Below are positions 1-6,990 of a DNA stretch of 46,242 bases, one piece after another. Position 1 is the first letter of the stretch. Each line of letters opens with the position of its first letter. Below the pieces are notes generated by a model. That model made no database searches and was not told the DNA's origin. It saw nothing but the letters and a program-made list of their open reading frames with translations. The position numbers were made by a program, and so were the translations under genes. The stretch comes from Enterococcus raffinosus (GTDB lineage: Bacteria > Bacillota > Bacilli > Lactobacillales > Enterococcaceae): NCBI RefSeq assembly GCF_018917525.1, contig NZ_JAHLOS010000036.1, positions 1 to 46,242 of the forward strand, read 5' to 3'.

Positions 1-46
1 TATTGGGTTTCATCTCTCTAGTTTAATAGGAAAAAGACCAGATGAA

Positions 47-86
47 AAGCGGTCAAAAGATTGATGTATCAATCCTTTGACCGCTT
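47..86. repeat. 18-bp inverted repeat beyond the rplS terminator
   Basis: Arms 47-64 and 69-86 pair over 18 bp with one mismatch and a 4-nt loop. Read on the minus strand it lies just past the rplS terminator and is followed by a short T run, so it may act as a back-up terminator or a stop for a gene outside the window. Confidence 0.45.
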
Positions 87-111
87 AAAATGTTATACTT
101 CCTTTAATGTT

Positions 112-138
112 AAAAAAACCCTTGATTTCTCAAGGGTT
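112..138 (-). terminator. Rho-independent terminator of rplS
   Basis: On the minus strand a perfect 9-bp stem (117-125 with 130-138) closes a 4-nt loop and is followed directly by a run of Ts (complement of 112-118). It starts 19 nt after the rplS stop codon. Confidence 0.9.
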
Positions 139-156
139 CGAAATACATCTTTAAAA

Positions 157-504
157 TTAACGACGAATTTCTTTGATACGAGCTGCTTTTCCGTGTAATG
201 CACGTAGATAGTAAAGTTTTGCACGACGCACTTTACCGTAACGAACAACTTCGATTTTCGCAACACGTGGAGTGTGTAGTGGGAAAGTACGTTCCACACC
301 AACACCATTAGAGATTTTACGTACTGTGTAAGTTTCGCTGATGCCAGCTCCACGACGTTTGATAACAACGCCTTCGAATAACTGGATACGTTCGCGAGTT
401 CCTTCGACAACTTTCGCGTGAACACGAACAGTGTCCCCAGGACGGAATGCTGGGATATCAGTACGTAATTGTTCTTGAGTTAGTTCTTGAATCAATGGAT
501 TCAT
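157..504 (-). CDS. rplS: 50S ribosomal protein L19
   Basis: This is ribosomal protein L19, 115 residues, the usual length. L19 sits at the 30S-50S interface of the ribosome. The protein begins [14 protein letters not shown] and carries the family stretch [21 protein letters not shown] longer reading frame opens at 531, but the ATG at 502-504 is preceded by a good AAGGAG ribosome binding site, so that start is preferred. In related genomes rplS is the last gene of the rpsP-rimM-trmD operon; here a regulator gene and a terminator separate it from trmD, and it appears to have its own promoter and short leader (505-592). Identity is certain. Confidence 0.97.
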   Translation of the reverse strand: MNPLIQELTQEQLRTDIPAFRPGDTVRVHAKVVEGTRERIQLFEGVVIKRRGAGISETYTVRKISNGVGVERTFPLHTPRVAKIEVVRYGKVRRAKLYYLRALHGKAARIKEIRR

Positions 505-536
505 CTTTATCATTCTCCTTATTCCAAACATTCATA

Positions 537-549
537 GGACCACTTGTCC
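537..549 (-). promoter_or_regulatory. Hairpin in the rplS 5' leader, possible L19 leader
   Basis: On the minus strand GGAC and GTCC pair around a 5-nt loop, about 33 nt before the rplS start and inside the roughly 53-nt predicted leader. A short autoregulatory L19 leader is known in Bacillus and relatives. That this is its counterpart is inferred from position only; I did not match a covariance model. Confidence 0.3.
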
Positions 550-563
550 CAGCGGAATATCGT

Positions 564-592
564 ATAATAGATGAGTTTTACACTCACCTGAA
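564..592 (-). promoter_or_regulatory. Candidate rplS promoter
   Basis: On the minus strand TTCAGG (587-592) and TATTAT (564-569) are separated by 17 bp. The -10 is close to consensus and the -35 is weak. Transcription from here would give rplS a leader of about 53 nt, which fits its separation from trmD by a terminator at 1353-1383. Confidence 0.45.
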
Positions 593-646
593 TATTCTAA
601 CAGACGAGTATCTATCTGTAAAGATAAAATTCTTGTCAGAAGATGA

Positions 647-1222
647 TTATTTCAGTTTTCGTCGCGTTTTGATGAAGTGATTTTCCGCAAAATCAAGGCT
701 GTCTTCACGAACATCAACCGTCAATCTGCGAGTAAGAAGTTCATTTTGGGTGATATTGATCAGATAGTAGATTCCTTTTTCCTTAATTAAGTAATATTTA
801 CTAGGATTACGCCAATGATCCTCCACTTCATGGATACCCGGAAGCAGTAAAAAATCGACAATCTTTTCTTTATTCGTCAATTTTCTTTTACGGTATAATT
901 CACAGATTGTTTCCGCATTCGGAAATTTTTCTAATACAATTTGATCTTCCAACAAGGCATTTCCTTTGGGTTTTGTGTAATTCGATCGATCAATTGCTAG
1001 TTTGATTAAGTGATTATCAATCGGTTCTTGATCATTAACTAAATAATCGATACTCACTTTAAAAAGCTGGGCTATCCTCTTTAAATTCTCGATATCTGGA
1101 ATTCCACGATTGGTCTCCCATTTAGCAACCGCTTGTCTCGATACCTCTAGTTTCTCTGCTAATTCCTTCTGCGATAACTCTTGCTCTAATCGCAATCGTT
1201 TAATTTTTTCACCACTAAGCAT
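647..1222 (-). CDS. XRE-family helix-turn-helix regulator
   Basis: This is a 191-residue DNA-binding protein. Residues 5-60 form a Cro/CI-type helix-turn-helix (IKRLRLEQELSQKELAEKL, then SRQAVAKWETNRGIPD), the N-terminal arrangement common in Firmicutes regulators. The C-terminal 120 residues (YTKPKGNALLEDQIVLEKFP onward) have no membrane segment and match no family I recognise; they could be a ligand or protein sensing domain. A GGGGG-rich ribosome binding site precedes the ATG. The gene lies alone between trmD and rplS, where related genomes normally have nothing, so it looks like an insertion into the ribosomal cluster. Its targets are unknown; a palindrome upstream (1304-1318) may be its own operator. 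Confidence 0.85.
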   Translation of the reverse strand: MLSGEKIKRLRLEQELSQKELAEKLEVSRQAVAKWETNRGIPDIENLKRIAQLFKVSIDYLVNDQEPIDNHLIKLAIDRSNYTKPKGNALLEDQIVLEKFPNAETICELYRKRKLTNKEKIVDFLLLPGIHEVEDHWRNPSKYYLIKEKGIYYLINITQNELLTRRLTVDVREDSLDFAENHFIKTRRKLK

Positions 1223-1303
1223 CTATTTTCCCCCGCTATCTTTTCTAATTCAATCATACAATTAATCAGTCGGTTATGGGAAGAAACTCTTTGTAGCAAA
1301 AGG

Positions 1304-1318
1304 GTTACGTAACGTAAC
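1304..1318. promoter_or_regulatory. Palindromic site upstream of the XRE gene
   Basis: GTTACGTAAC is a perfect 10-bp palindrome, followed at once by another GTAAC half-site. It lies about 85 bp upstream of the XRE start codon. Such a site suits a dimeric helix-turn-helix protein; binding by the XRE protein is an inference. Confidence 0.4.
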
Positions 1319-1352
1319 AAGGTTGATTTAGCAGTATTTAATCAAAAACACT

Positions 1353-1383
1353 AAAAAAAGAGCCCTTTTTTTATCAAGGGCTC
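1353..1383 (-). terminator. Terminator of the rimM-trmD transcript
   Basis: On the minus strand an 8-bp stem, GAGCCCTT paired with AAGGGCTC (1360-1367 with 1376-1383), is followed by seven Ts. It begins 8 nt after the trmD stop codon. Confidence 0.9.
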
Positions 1384-1391
1384 GACATACA

Positions 1392-2129
1392 CTATTGTTC
1401 TTCTTGTTTAATCTCTACTAAGAGTTTTTCCATTTCAGGTGTCAATTCTAATTTCTCCAACATATCTGGTCGACGCAAATAGGTACGGCGCAGTGATTCT
1501 TTTAATTGCCATTCTTCAATTAAACGGTGATTACCATTCATCAGAACTTCTGGCACGGTCATCCCCTCGAATTCAGCGGGTCGAGTATACTGCGGGTGCT
1601 CCAACAGTCCAGTTGAATGAGAATCAGTTTTAGCCGAAGTTTGATTCCCCAATACTTCCGGCAGCAAGCGAACAGTCGCATCAATCATTACAACCGCTCC
1701 AAGTTCGCCACCAGTTAGGACATAATCTCCTAATGAAACTTCGTCCGTCACCAATGACCGGATTCGTTCATCATAGCCTTCGTAATGTCCGCAGACGAAG
1801 ACTAATTGCTCCTCCTGTGAAAATTCCTCCGCCATTTTTTGATTGAACGGTTTTCCGGCAGGATCAAGTAAAATGACTCTTTTTTTCTGCTCACCAGTTT
1901 CGGCTTCGATAGCTTTCAAGTTGTCATAGATTGGTTGTACCTTCAGCAACATACCAGCACCACCGCCATAGGGATAATCATCCACTTGCATATGCTTATT
2001 TCCCGAATACTCTCGAAAGTCATGGACCTTGATCTCCAATAACTCTTTCTCGATAGCCTTGCCGATAATTGATTCGCCCAAGGGACCTTCAATCATTTTT
2101 GGAAAAAGTGTTAGTACATCAATCCGCAT
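1392..2129 (-). CDS. trmD: tRNA (guanine-N1)-methyltransferase TrmD
   Basis: TrmD methylates N1 of guanine 37 next to the anticodon, using S-adenosylmethionine, and so prevents +1 frameshifting. The 245-residue protein has the family start [12 protein letters not shown], the GGGAGMLL and HYEGYDER motifs and the knotted SAM-binding loop around [20 protein letters not shown], a SPOUT-class trefoil knot. Length is normal. The ATG overlaps the end of rimM by 11 nt, so the two are translationally coupled and co-transcribed, with a terminator directly downstream. Confidence 0.97.
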   Translation of the reverse strand: MRIDVLTLFPKMIEGPLGESIIGKAIEKELLEIKVHDFREYSGNKHMQVDDYPYGGGAGMLLKVQPIYDNLKAIEAETGEQKKRVILLDPAGKPFNQKMAEEFSQEEQLVFVCGHYEGYDERIRSLVTDEVSLGDYVLTGGELGAVVMIDATVRLLPEVLGNQTSAKTDSHSTGLLEHPQYTRPAEFEGMTVPEVLMNGNHRLIEEWQLKESLRRTYLRRPDMLEKLELTPEMEKLLVEIKQEEQ

Positions 2130-2643
2130 CGTCCAACAACCCTTCTGGAATTTCCACGTGGACGACCCCTTCGGTTAAATCAATGTCTTTCACTACCGAT
2201 TCGATGTAAGGAATCAAGCCATCTTTTTTCCCTTTACGTTTAACCACCCAAACATCATTGGCTCCAGGGGATAAAATTTCAGTAATCTTACCGATTTCTT
2301 GGTCCTTCTCATCTACAACCGTTAGCCCAATAATCTCATGGTAGTAATATTCATGTTCATCTAACTCGCTTAACTGTTTCTCTGAGATTTTCAAAATGCC
2401 ATCACGAAAAGCTTCAACATCATTGATATTTGGATAACCTTCAAAACTAAGCAAATCAAAATTTTTATGTCGACGATAACTTGCGATTGTTAGTGGAAGA
2501 ACATCCTGCTTATCACGGAATAGGAAAAGCTGTTCTCCAACTTGATAACGTTCTTCCGTAAAATCAGTTGTAGAAATGACTCGGACTTCACCACGGATCC
2601 CGTGAGTATTGACGATTTTTCCGACTTTGTAATAATTAGTCAC
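2119..2643 (-). CDS. rimM: 16S rRNA-processing protein RimM
   Basis: RimM is a 30S assembly factor that binds S19 and helps mature the 16S 3' domain. The 174-residue product shows the N-terminal RimM domain ([19 protein letters not shown]) and a C-terminal PRC-barrel-like part ([19 protein letters not shown] and the PGANDVWVV motif). The start is GTG at 2641-2643, with an AGAGGAAAA ribosome binding site upstream. It lies 22 bp after the lipoprotein gene and overlaps trmD by 11 nt, which suggests a three-gene transcript. Confidence 0.96.
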   Translation of the reverse strand: MTNYYKVGKIVNTHGIRGEVRVISTTDFTEERYQVGEQLFLFRDKQDVLPLTIASYRRHKNFDLLSFEGYPNINDVEAFRDGILKISEKQLSELDEHEYYYHEIIGLTVVDEKDQEIGKITEILSPGANDVWVVKRKGKKDGLIPYIESVVKDIDLTEGVVHVEIPEGLLDDAD

Positions 2644-2665
2644 GTATTTTCCTCTTTCTTTTTAT

Positions 2666-3499
2666 CTATTTTGCCATTGAGACAGCCATTTTTAAAGCGC
2701 TCATTGAATCACTATTCATGATTGTATAGACCGTTTGGTTATTTTGCCAAACGACACGATTGGATTGATAATCTCCTTTGGCTACACGCAATGAGATTTG
2801 TCCGGTATCATGTGGTACTGGCAAGAAAGCCCCTTCCAGATATTCAACTGTTTGTTTGGCTAGTGGAACCGGATCTTCTTGTTCAAGATTGTTTGCCTGT
2901 ACGGCCAGACTCCAATTGCCCTCTTTCCACATAATAAAACTAGAACCCGCACCAGCACTTCGATAACCTGTGATAGTATGACCTAGATCTACCTGTTGAC
3001 CATTCGCGTCATAAGTTTGTCCAACCTCATTTTTAGCAGTTTCTTTTGAGTCAAAGGCTTGGCGCTGGAAGTAAGCAACTGGTGTCTGATTCTTCAATGA
3101 CGGATCGTTAAAGGGCGTTTCTTCATTTACAACGTAATAATTAACCTTCAAAATCCCTTGCTCTTCAGAAGCGCTGATCCCAATTTCCTTCCCGCCGCTG
3201 ATGGTTGCCGGATCAGGAAACTTATCATTTGGGTAATTGGCTTGAAGTTCATCGATAGCTGCCATCCCGTGATTGCCATGCGTGGAATCTGTGCCGGATG
3301 AACTCGTCGCAGTCTTCGTGCTTGAAGTGGCGGACGAATTTGTACTTGTACTTGAATCACTTTTTTCCGAACGCACGGAACTGCTTTTCACAGTCGCAGC
3401 AGCGGTCGACTTCGTGGTGCTATCTTTCGAATCATTATTTCCTGAATTACAGGCAGCCAACACAAACAACGCGCTGCACAACAACAAATATTTTTTCAT
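2666..3499 (-). CDS. Putative lipoprotein encoded before rimM
   Basis: This is a 277-residue predicted lipoprotein of unknown function. A short signal peptide ends in a lipobox, VLAAC, with the lipidated cysteine at residue 17. A Ser/Thr/Lys-rich low-complexity linker (about residues 20-75) follows and probably spans the cell wall. The folded domain (about 85-277) includes an IDELQANYPNDKFPDP stretch and is rich in polar residues with no catalytic motif I recognise. The ATG has a strong GGAGGTG ribosome binding site. It sits between the khpA terminator and rimM, an unusual place for an exported protein. The last residues of the signal peptide, ALFVLAA, resemble precursors of enterococcal sex pheromones (see findings). 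Confidence 0.85.
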   Translation of the reverse strand: MKKYLLLCSALFVLAACNSGNNDSKDSTTKSTAAATVKSSSVRSEKSDSSTSTNSSATSSTKTATSSSGTDSTHGNHGMAAIDELQANYPNDKFPDPATISGGKEIGISASEEQGILKVNYYVVNEETPFNDPSLKNQTPVAYFQRQAFDSKETAKNEVGQTYDANGQQVDLGHTITGYRSAGAGSSFIMWKEGNWSLAVQANNLEQEDPVPLAKQTVEYLEGAFLPVPHDTGQISLRVAKGDYQSNRVVWQNNQTVYTIMNSDSMSALKMAVSMAK

Positions 3500-3540
3500 A
3501 ATGGAACACCTCCACCCTTAGTTTACCGTATCTCTAACGA

Positions 3541-3572
3541 AAAAACACTCGAATCAAACTGACTCGAGTGTT
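3541..3572 (-). terminator. Terminator after rpsP-khpA
   Basis: On the minus strand a 9-bp stem, AACACTCGA with TCGAGTGTT (3544-3552, 3564-3572), is followed by Ts. It lies 6 nt after the khpA stop and separates rpsP-khpA from the lipoprotein-rimM-trmD genes; some read-through is possible because no strong promoter is visible after it. Confidence 0.85.
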
Positions 3573-3578
3573 CTTGCT

Positions 3579-3824
3579 TTATTTACCATCCACGATGTTG
3601 AGACGAACTTTTTTCGGTCCATTCGTTCGAACACTGTACACGATCGTACGGATCGCTTTTGCTACTCGACCTTGTTTTCCGATAATTCTGCCGATATCTT
3701 CTGGTGCAACGGTGAGGTTGTACTCAAAGAAATCTTTAGACTCTTCAATCTCTAGCTTCACTTCTTCAGGTTTGGTCACCAAAGGGTGAACAATGGTCAA
3801 CACAAGGTTAGTTAAATCTTGCAT
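3579..3824 (-). CDS. khpA: RNA-binding protein KhpA (KH domain)
   Basis: KhpA is a small single-KH-domain RNA-binding protein. In streptococci and relatives it forms a complex with KhpB/EloR and affects cell elongation and small-RNA metabolism. The 81-residue product is almost all KH domain, with the RNA-gripping GxxG loop visible as GKQG inside GRIIGKQGRVAKAIR. It lies 11 bp downstream of rpsP, the normal position, and the pair ends at a terminator. Identity is based on length, motif and neighbour. Confidence 0.93.
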   Translation of the reverse strand: MQDLTNLVLTIVHPLVTKPEEVKLEIEESKDFFEYNLTVAPEDIGRIIGKQGRVAKAIRTIVYSVRTNGPKKVRLNIVDGK

Positions 3825-3835
3825 AATTGATCACC

Positions 3836-4111
3836 TTACTTCTTAGCGAATTTAGCGTCGTGGTGTTTTTGCATGATGCCTTCTTTAGAAAGAATGTTAC
3901 GAACGGTATCAGAAGGTTGTGCACCTTTTTGTAACCAGTCTAAAACATTTTCTTCTTTTAATACGACTTCTGCAGGGTTTTTCAAAGGATTGTAAGTACC
4001 CACAGTTTCGATAAAACGTCCATCACGAGGAGAACGAGAATCAGCAACAACGATACGGTAGAAAGGTTTCTTTTTAGAACCCATACGTTTCAAGCGAATT
4101 TTAACTGCCAT
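3836..4111 (-). CDS. rpsP: 30S ribosomal protein S16
   Basis: S16 is a primary 16S rRNA-binding protein of the small subunit. The 91-residue product has the family signature [19 protein letters not shown] and the IETVGTYNP motif. It starts with ATG behind a GGAGGTG ribosome binding site and is the first gene of the rpsP-khpA transcript, driven by a well-formed promoter at 4150-4178. Confidence 0.98.
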   Translation of the reverse strand: MAVKIRLKRMGSKKKPFYRIVVADSRSPRDGRFIETVGTYNPLKNPAEVVLKEENVLDWLQKGAQPSDTVRNILSKEGIMQKHHDAKFAKK

Positions 4112-4149
4112 TGTATAACTACACCTCCATATAATTAATCACAAGATGT

Positions 4150-4178
4150 AGTCTAACACGCTTTTAGTTAGCTGTAAA
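4150..4178 (-). promoter_or_regulatory. rpsP promoter
   Basis: On the minus strand TTTACA (4173-4178) and TAGACT (4150-4155) are 17 bp apart, with a TG one base before the -10 (extended -10). The -35 lies inside a perfect 8-bp inverted repeat, CTGTAAAG / CTTTACAG (4172-4179, 4188-4195), which might be an operator or a stem from neighbouring transcription. Confidence 0.75.
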
Positions 4179-4222
4179 GAGTTTTTTCTTTACAGTCTTA
4201 TTTTTCTTTTGAAGCATATCTT

Positions 4223-4251
4223 TTGCGTCTTTTACTTATTTTTTGTAAGAT
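4223..4251 (+). promoter_or_regulatory. Candidate promoter of the flavin reductase gene
   Basis: TTGCGT (4223-4228) and TAAGAT (4246-4251) are separated by 17 bp. An AGGAGG-type ribosome binding site and the ATG at 4306 follow. Confidence 0.5.
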
Positions 4252-4305
4252 AATAAATGTAGACAACAACAGCGATCATAACGATCGAATTTAGGAGGAA
4301 TTATT

Positions 4306-4860
4306 ATGACAAAAACAATCGGTATTTTAGTCGGCAGTCTGCGCAAGGATTCTTACAATAAAATCGTTGCAAAACAATTTGCAGAATTGCTGCCTGATGG
4401 CTTTGAAGCAAAATTTATTGAAATTGGCGATCTTCCATTTTACAATGAAGATCTTGAAGTGGAAGGCTCTGTTCCTGAAGCTTGGACACGTTTCCGTAAC
4501 GATGTAAATAGCGTCGATGGATTATTCTTCGTTACTCCAGAGTATAATCGTTCTGTTCCGGCAGCGTTGAAAAATGCGTTAGATGTTGGTTCTCGTCCAA
4601 TGGGCAGCAGTGTTTGGGGCGGCAAACCTGGTTTAGTCGTGACTGTATCCCCTGGTGGCCCTGGCGGCTTTGGTGCAAACCACGCATTACGTCAATCATT
4701 AGTTTTCTTAGACGTACCTACTTTGCAACAACCAGAAGCTTACATTGGCGGCATTATGAATCTTGTTGATAATGACGGGCATATTGCTGATGGCACAGTT
4801 GAATTCTTTAAAACAATCACAGATAAATATATCGAATTCTTCAATAAATTAGTTAAATAA
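4306..4860 (+). CDS. NADPH-dependent FMN reductase family protein
   Basis: This is a 184-residue flavodoxin-fold oxidoreductase of the NADPH:FMN reductase / quinone or azo reductase family (chromate reductase-like). These enzymes bind FMN and pass electrons from NAD(P)H to quinones, azo dyes or metal ions. Visible motifs are the phosphate-binding GSLRKDSYN (10-18) and PEYNRSVPAALKNALD (78-93). The ATG follows a TTTAGGAGGAAT ribosome binding site. It is transcribed alone, from its own promoter to the terminator at 4870-4917. The physiological substrate cannot be told from the sequence. Confidence 0.9.
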   Translation: MTKTIGILVGSLRKDSYNKIVAKQFAELLPDGFEAKFIEIGDLPFYNEDLEVEGSVPEAWTRFRNDVNSVDGLFFVTPEYNRSVPAALKNALDVGSRPMGSSVWGGKPGLVVTVSPGGPGGFGANHALRQSLVFLDVPTLQQPEAYIGGIMNLVDNDGHIADGTVEFFKTITDKYIEFFNKLVK

Positions 4861-4869
4861 TTTCACCAG

Positions 4870-4917
4870 AAGACTGCGGATACTGTTCTTAAATGAACGA
4901 TGTCCGCAGTCTTTTTT
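4870..4917 (+). terminator. Terminator of the flavin reductase gene
   Basis: An 11-bp stem (4870-4880 with 4903-4913) with a small inner hairpin is followed by six Ts. Confidence 0.9.
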
Positions 4918-4930
4918 GATGCACTTATTA

Positions 4931-4939
4931 TGCTATACT
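4931..4939 (+). promoter_or_regulatory. Extended -10 promoter of the GNAT gene
   Basis: TGCTATACT is an extended -10 element 30 bp before the coding start. No good -35 is visible at 17 bp. Confidence 0.5.
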
Positions 4940-4968
4940 TAATTTAGAATTAGATTGGAGGCTATTAT

Positions 4969-5616
4969 TTGACTATTACCATTAGACTTGAAGAAGAACG
5001 AGATTATCGCAGGGTTGAAGAAATTACTCGCGAAGCTTTTTGGAATTTATATTTACCTGGAGCTGAGGAACATTATCTTGCTCACACGCTTCGCAAACAT
5101 CCGGATTTTATTCCAGAACTGACCTTTGTCATTGAGCTAGATGGAAATATTATTGGCAGTATTTTTTATAGTAAAGCCAAAATCGTTGATGCTGATAACA
5201 ACGAGTATCCAGTCATTTCCTTTGGTCCTGTTAGTATCGCACCAGAGTATCATCGACAAGGATATGGTCGAATGCTGATCGAACACTCCATCAATGAAGC
5301 AAAACGCTTAGGCTATGAGGCAATCGTACTGGGCGGCTTTACTTATCACTACCATACATATGGTTTTATTGGCACGAAGAAGTACAATATCTCCATGCCA
5401 GATGGAAAATTTTATACTGGTATTATGGCCTTACCGCTAAAAGATGGCGCGCTTGATGGTATTAGCGGTCGTATTGTCTTTTCAGAAGGGTTATATCCTG
5501 ATCCCCAAGGATTAGAGGCTTTTGATCAAACCTTTCCTGAAAAAGAGAAGAAAGTCTTACCTTGCCAGGCAAAGTTTGAAGCAGCTGCAAGCGAAATCGA
5601 TGAAAACGAGTATTAA
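4969..5616 (+). CDS. GNAT-family N-acetyltransferase (YhbS-like)
   Basis: This 215-residue protein belongs to the GNAT superfamily, which moves an acetyl group from acetyl-CoA to an amine. The acetyl-CoA pocket motif is seen as VSIAPEYHRQGYGRMLIEHS (about 85-104), with the typical Q/RxxGxG/A pyrophosphate-binding pattern. The domain fills the N-terminal 150 residues; the remainder is a less conserved tail. The start is TTG at 4969-4971, chosen because a TTGGAGG ribosome binding site lies just upstream and no ATG is suitable. The substrate is unknown. It is monocistronic. Confidence 0.85.
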   Translation: MTITIRLEEERDYRRVEEITREAFWNLYLPGAEEHYLAHTLRKHPDFIPELTFVIELDGNIIGSIFYSKAKIVDADNNEYPVISFGPVSIAPEYHRQGYGRMLIEHSINEAKRLGYEAIVLGGFTYHYHTYGFIGTKKYNISMPDGKFYTGIMALPLKDGALDGISGRIVFSEGLYPDPQGLEAFDQTFPEKEKKVLPCQAKFEAAASEIDENEY

Positions 5617-5621
5617 GGCAA

Positions 5622-5672
5622 AACGCTCCTACTCTTTCCAATTGGAAAGGAACAGGAGCGTTCGCTTTTATT
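5622..5672. terminator. Bidirectional terminator between convergent genes
   Basis: The outer stem AACGCTCCT / AGGAGCGTT (5622-5630, 5654-5662) encloses an inner CTTTCC / GGAAAG stem. A T-rich tail follows on the plus strand. It serves the GNAT gene and possibly the convergent gene at 5690. Confidence 0.8.
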
Positions 5673-5689
5673 TTATAAAGAAATTTCGA

Positions 5690-6205
5690 TCAAGCTTGCT
5701 TTAAATGTAGCTGTGCAAACTGACCGAACTGTTCTGTTTCGACCAACTTTAACTTTTGTTGATTGGTTTGTGGTAAGAAGAGCGGAACGCCCTCGCCTAA
5801 TAGTATGGGTACGATTTGAATCCACCATTCTTCAATTAAGCCAGCTTCAATCACTGGCTGCAATAGCGCACCACCGCCCACAACCCAAATGGTTTTATCA
5901 GCTGGTAAAGTTTGAATGAACGTTATGGGATCCTCATTGATCACTTTCAGGTTGTCATCAACACGGATATCTGAGTGACTAAAGATAAAATTTTCCTTTT
6001 CCGGATAAAGAATTTCTAACTGTGCATCACGTTTTACTACTTCATAGGTTCTGCGTCCCATCATCGTATAATCAATCGCTTGATAAAATACATCATAAGG
6101 TACTAATTCGCCACCTTCTTGCTGATATAACCAACCTAAACCGTCTTCCTTATCCGCTAAATACCCATCTAAACTCATAGCTCCGTAAAAGACTGCGCGT
6201 GCCAT
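5690..6205 (-). CDS. Dihydrofolate reductase-fold (RibD C-terminal family) protein
   Basis: This 171-residue protein has the RibD C-terminal / dihydrofolate reductase fold seen in the YwjB/YyaP type of stand-alone reductase. Features are an N-terminal YGAMSLDGYLADKEDGLGWL, the MGRRTYE motif and the nucleotide-binding IWVVGGGALLQPVIEAGLIEE. It is too divergent to be the essential folate enzyme, so NAD(P)H-dependent reduction of an unknown substrate is the safest call. The ATG has an AGAGGTGGG ribosome binding site. Confidence 0.85.
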   Translation of the reverse strand: MARAVFYGAMSLDGYLADKEDGLGWLYQQEGGELVPYDVFYQAIDYTMMGRRTYEVVKRDAQLEILYPEKENFIFSHSDIRVDDNLKVINEDPITFIQTLPADKTIWVVGGGALLQPVIEAGLIEEWWIQIVPILLGEGVPLFLPQTNQQKLKLVETEQFGQFAQLHLKQA

Positions 6206-6272
6206 CTAATCCCACCTCTTTCTTCTATTCATTTTATCAAGTGGCAACACCAATTCAACTTTATTGCCTATC

Positions 6273-6854
6273 TTATTCGTTTTGCTTCATCGTAGCGTTC
6301 AGTTCTTCATAGCGAAAACATGCCGTCTCATGATCGTTAACAATCCCGACTGCTTGTAAAAATGCATAAATCGTTGTACTACCAACAAATTTAAACCCGC
6401 GCTTTTTTAAATCCTTGGCAATCTGATCAGACAATTCTGTTTTTGCCGGTATCTCTGAAGCGTCGCCAATTTCATGATCTATTACTTGGTGATCTGTAAA
6501 TCCCCACAAATAATCCGAAAAACTTATCCCTTCAGCTTGCAGCTCCAAGACCTTTTGTGCATTGATGATCGCCGCTTCGATTTTTCGCCGATTCCGAATA
6601 ATTCCTGCATCCTCCATTAGAGACTCGATTTTTGCTTCATCAAACGCTGCGACCTTTTCAATCTCAAATTGTTCGTAGGCGTTGTCAAAATTATCCATCT
6701 TATTCAAAATCGTTTGCCAGCTTAATCCGGCCTGATTCATATCCAAAACCAACTTTCGAAAAAGATGTTGATCATCGTATTCTGGCGTTCCCCATACCGT
6801 ATCATGATACACCTGCATATTTTCATTATTTCCTGACCATTGACACCGATACAT
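6273..6854 (-). CDS. tag: DNA-3-methyladenine glycosylase I
   Basis: Tag removes 3-methyladenine from alkylated DNA and starts base-excision repair. The 193-residue product begins MYRCQWSG and shows YHDTVWGTPEYDD, the helix-hairpin-helix region and the C-terminal VNDHETACFR. The Cys near the N-terminus plus His and Cys of NDHxxxC match the zinc ligands known for the family. The frame opens further upstream, at 6893, but the second of two close ATGs (6852-6854) has an AGGAG at 8 nt, so that start is chosen. It is transcribed divergently from the GntR operon. Confidence 0.95.
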   Translation of the reverse strand: MYRCQWSGNNENMQVYHDTVWGTPEYDDQHLFRKLVLDMNQAGLSWQTILNKMDNFDNAYEQFEIEKVAAFDEAKIESLMEDAGIIRNRRKIEAAIINAQKVLELQAEGISFSDYLWGFTDHQVIDHEIGDASEIPAKTELSDQIAKDLKKRGFKFVGSTTIYAFLQAVGIVNDHETACFRYEELNATMKQNE

Positions 6855-6905
6855 CCTCATCACTCCTACTCTTAAATTTAAAAAAACGAACATACGCTCC
6901 CCTTC

Positions 6906-6914
6906 AGTATACCA
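6906..6914 (-). promoter_or_regulatory. Extended -10 promoter of tag
   Basis: Minus-strand TGGTATACT (TGn plus TATACT) lies 52 bp before the tag start codon. The -35 at 17 bp is poor. It is only 32 bp from the GntR operator. Confidence 0.55.
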
Positions 6915-6932
6915 GAAAATGAAAAAAAGTCA

Positions 6933-6961
6933 TTGCCTAACCAAAGTGTACTATGTATACT
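6933..6961 (+). promoter_or_regulatory. Promoter of the GntR-ABC-VanZ operon
   Basis: TTGCCT (6933-6938) and TATACT (6956-6961) have a 17-bp spacer. The -10 lies entirely inside the palindromic operator 6946-6968, so repressor binding would block polymerase. Confidence 0.8.
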
Positions 6962-6968
6962 AGTACAC
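6946..6968. promoter_or_regulatory. GntR (YtrA-type) operator
   Basis: GTGTACTA and TAGTACAC form a perfect 8-bp inverted repeat with a 7-bp spacer. It overlaps the -10 box and lies 22 bp before the GntR start codon. Sites of the form GTACTA-N-TAGTAC are typical of YtrA-subfamily GntR regulators. Autoregulation is a strong inference. Confidence 0.85.
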
Positions 6969-6990
6969 ATAGAGACACGGAGGTGAGCGA

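Noticed and set aside
447-680. 77-residue frame on the plus strand across the rplS leader
   Set aside because: It overlaps the rplS start and promoter on the other strand and has no ribosome binding site or recognisable protein.
3273-3521. Plus-strand hydrophobic frames opposite the lipoprotein gene
   Set aside because: They arise from the Ser/Thr-rich linker read in reverse; the minus-strand frame has a signal peptide, lipobox and ribosome binding site.
4912-4939. TTGATG at 4916-4921 as -35 of the GNAT promoter
   Set aside because: The spacing to TATACT is only 12 bp, too short for a sigma-A promoter; the site is better read as extended -10 only.
5690-6205. Call as essential folate dihydrofolate reductase (folA)
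   Set aside because: The sequence follows the RibD C-terminal type (MSLDGYLAD, VVGGGALLQPVIEAGLI) rather than the FolA pattern.
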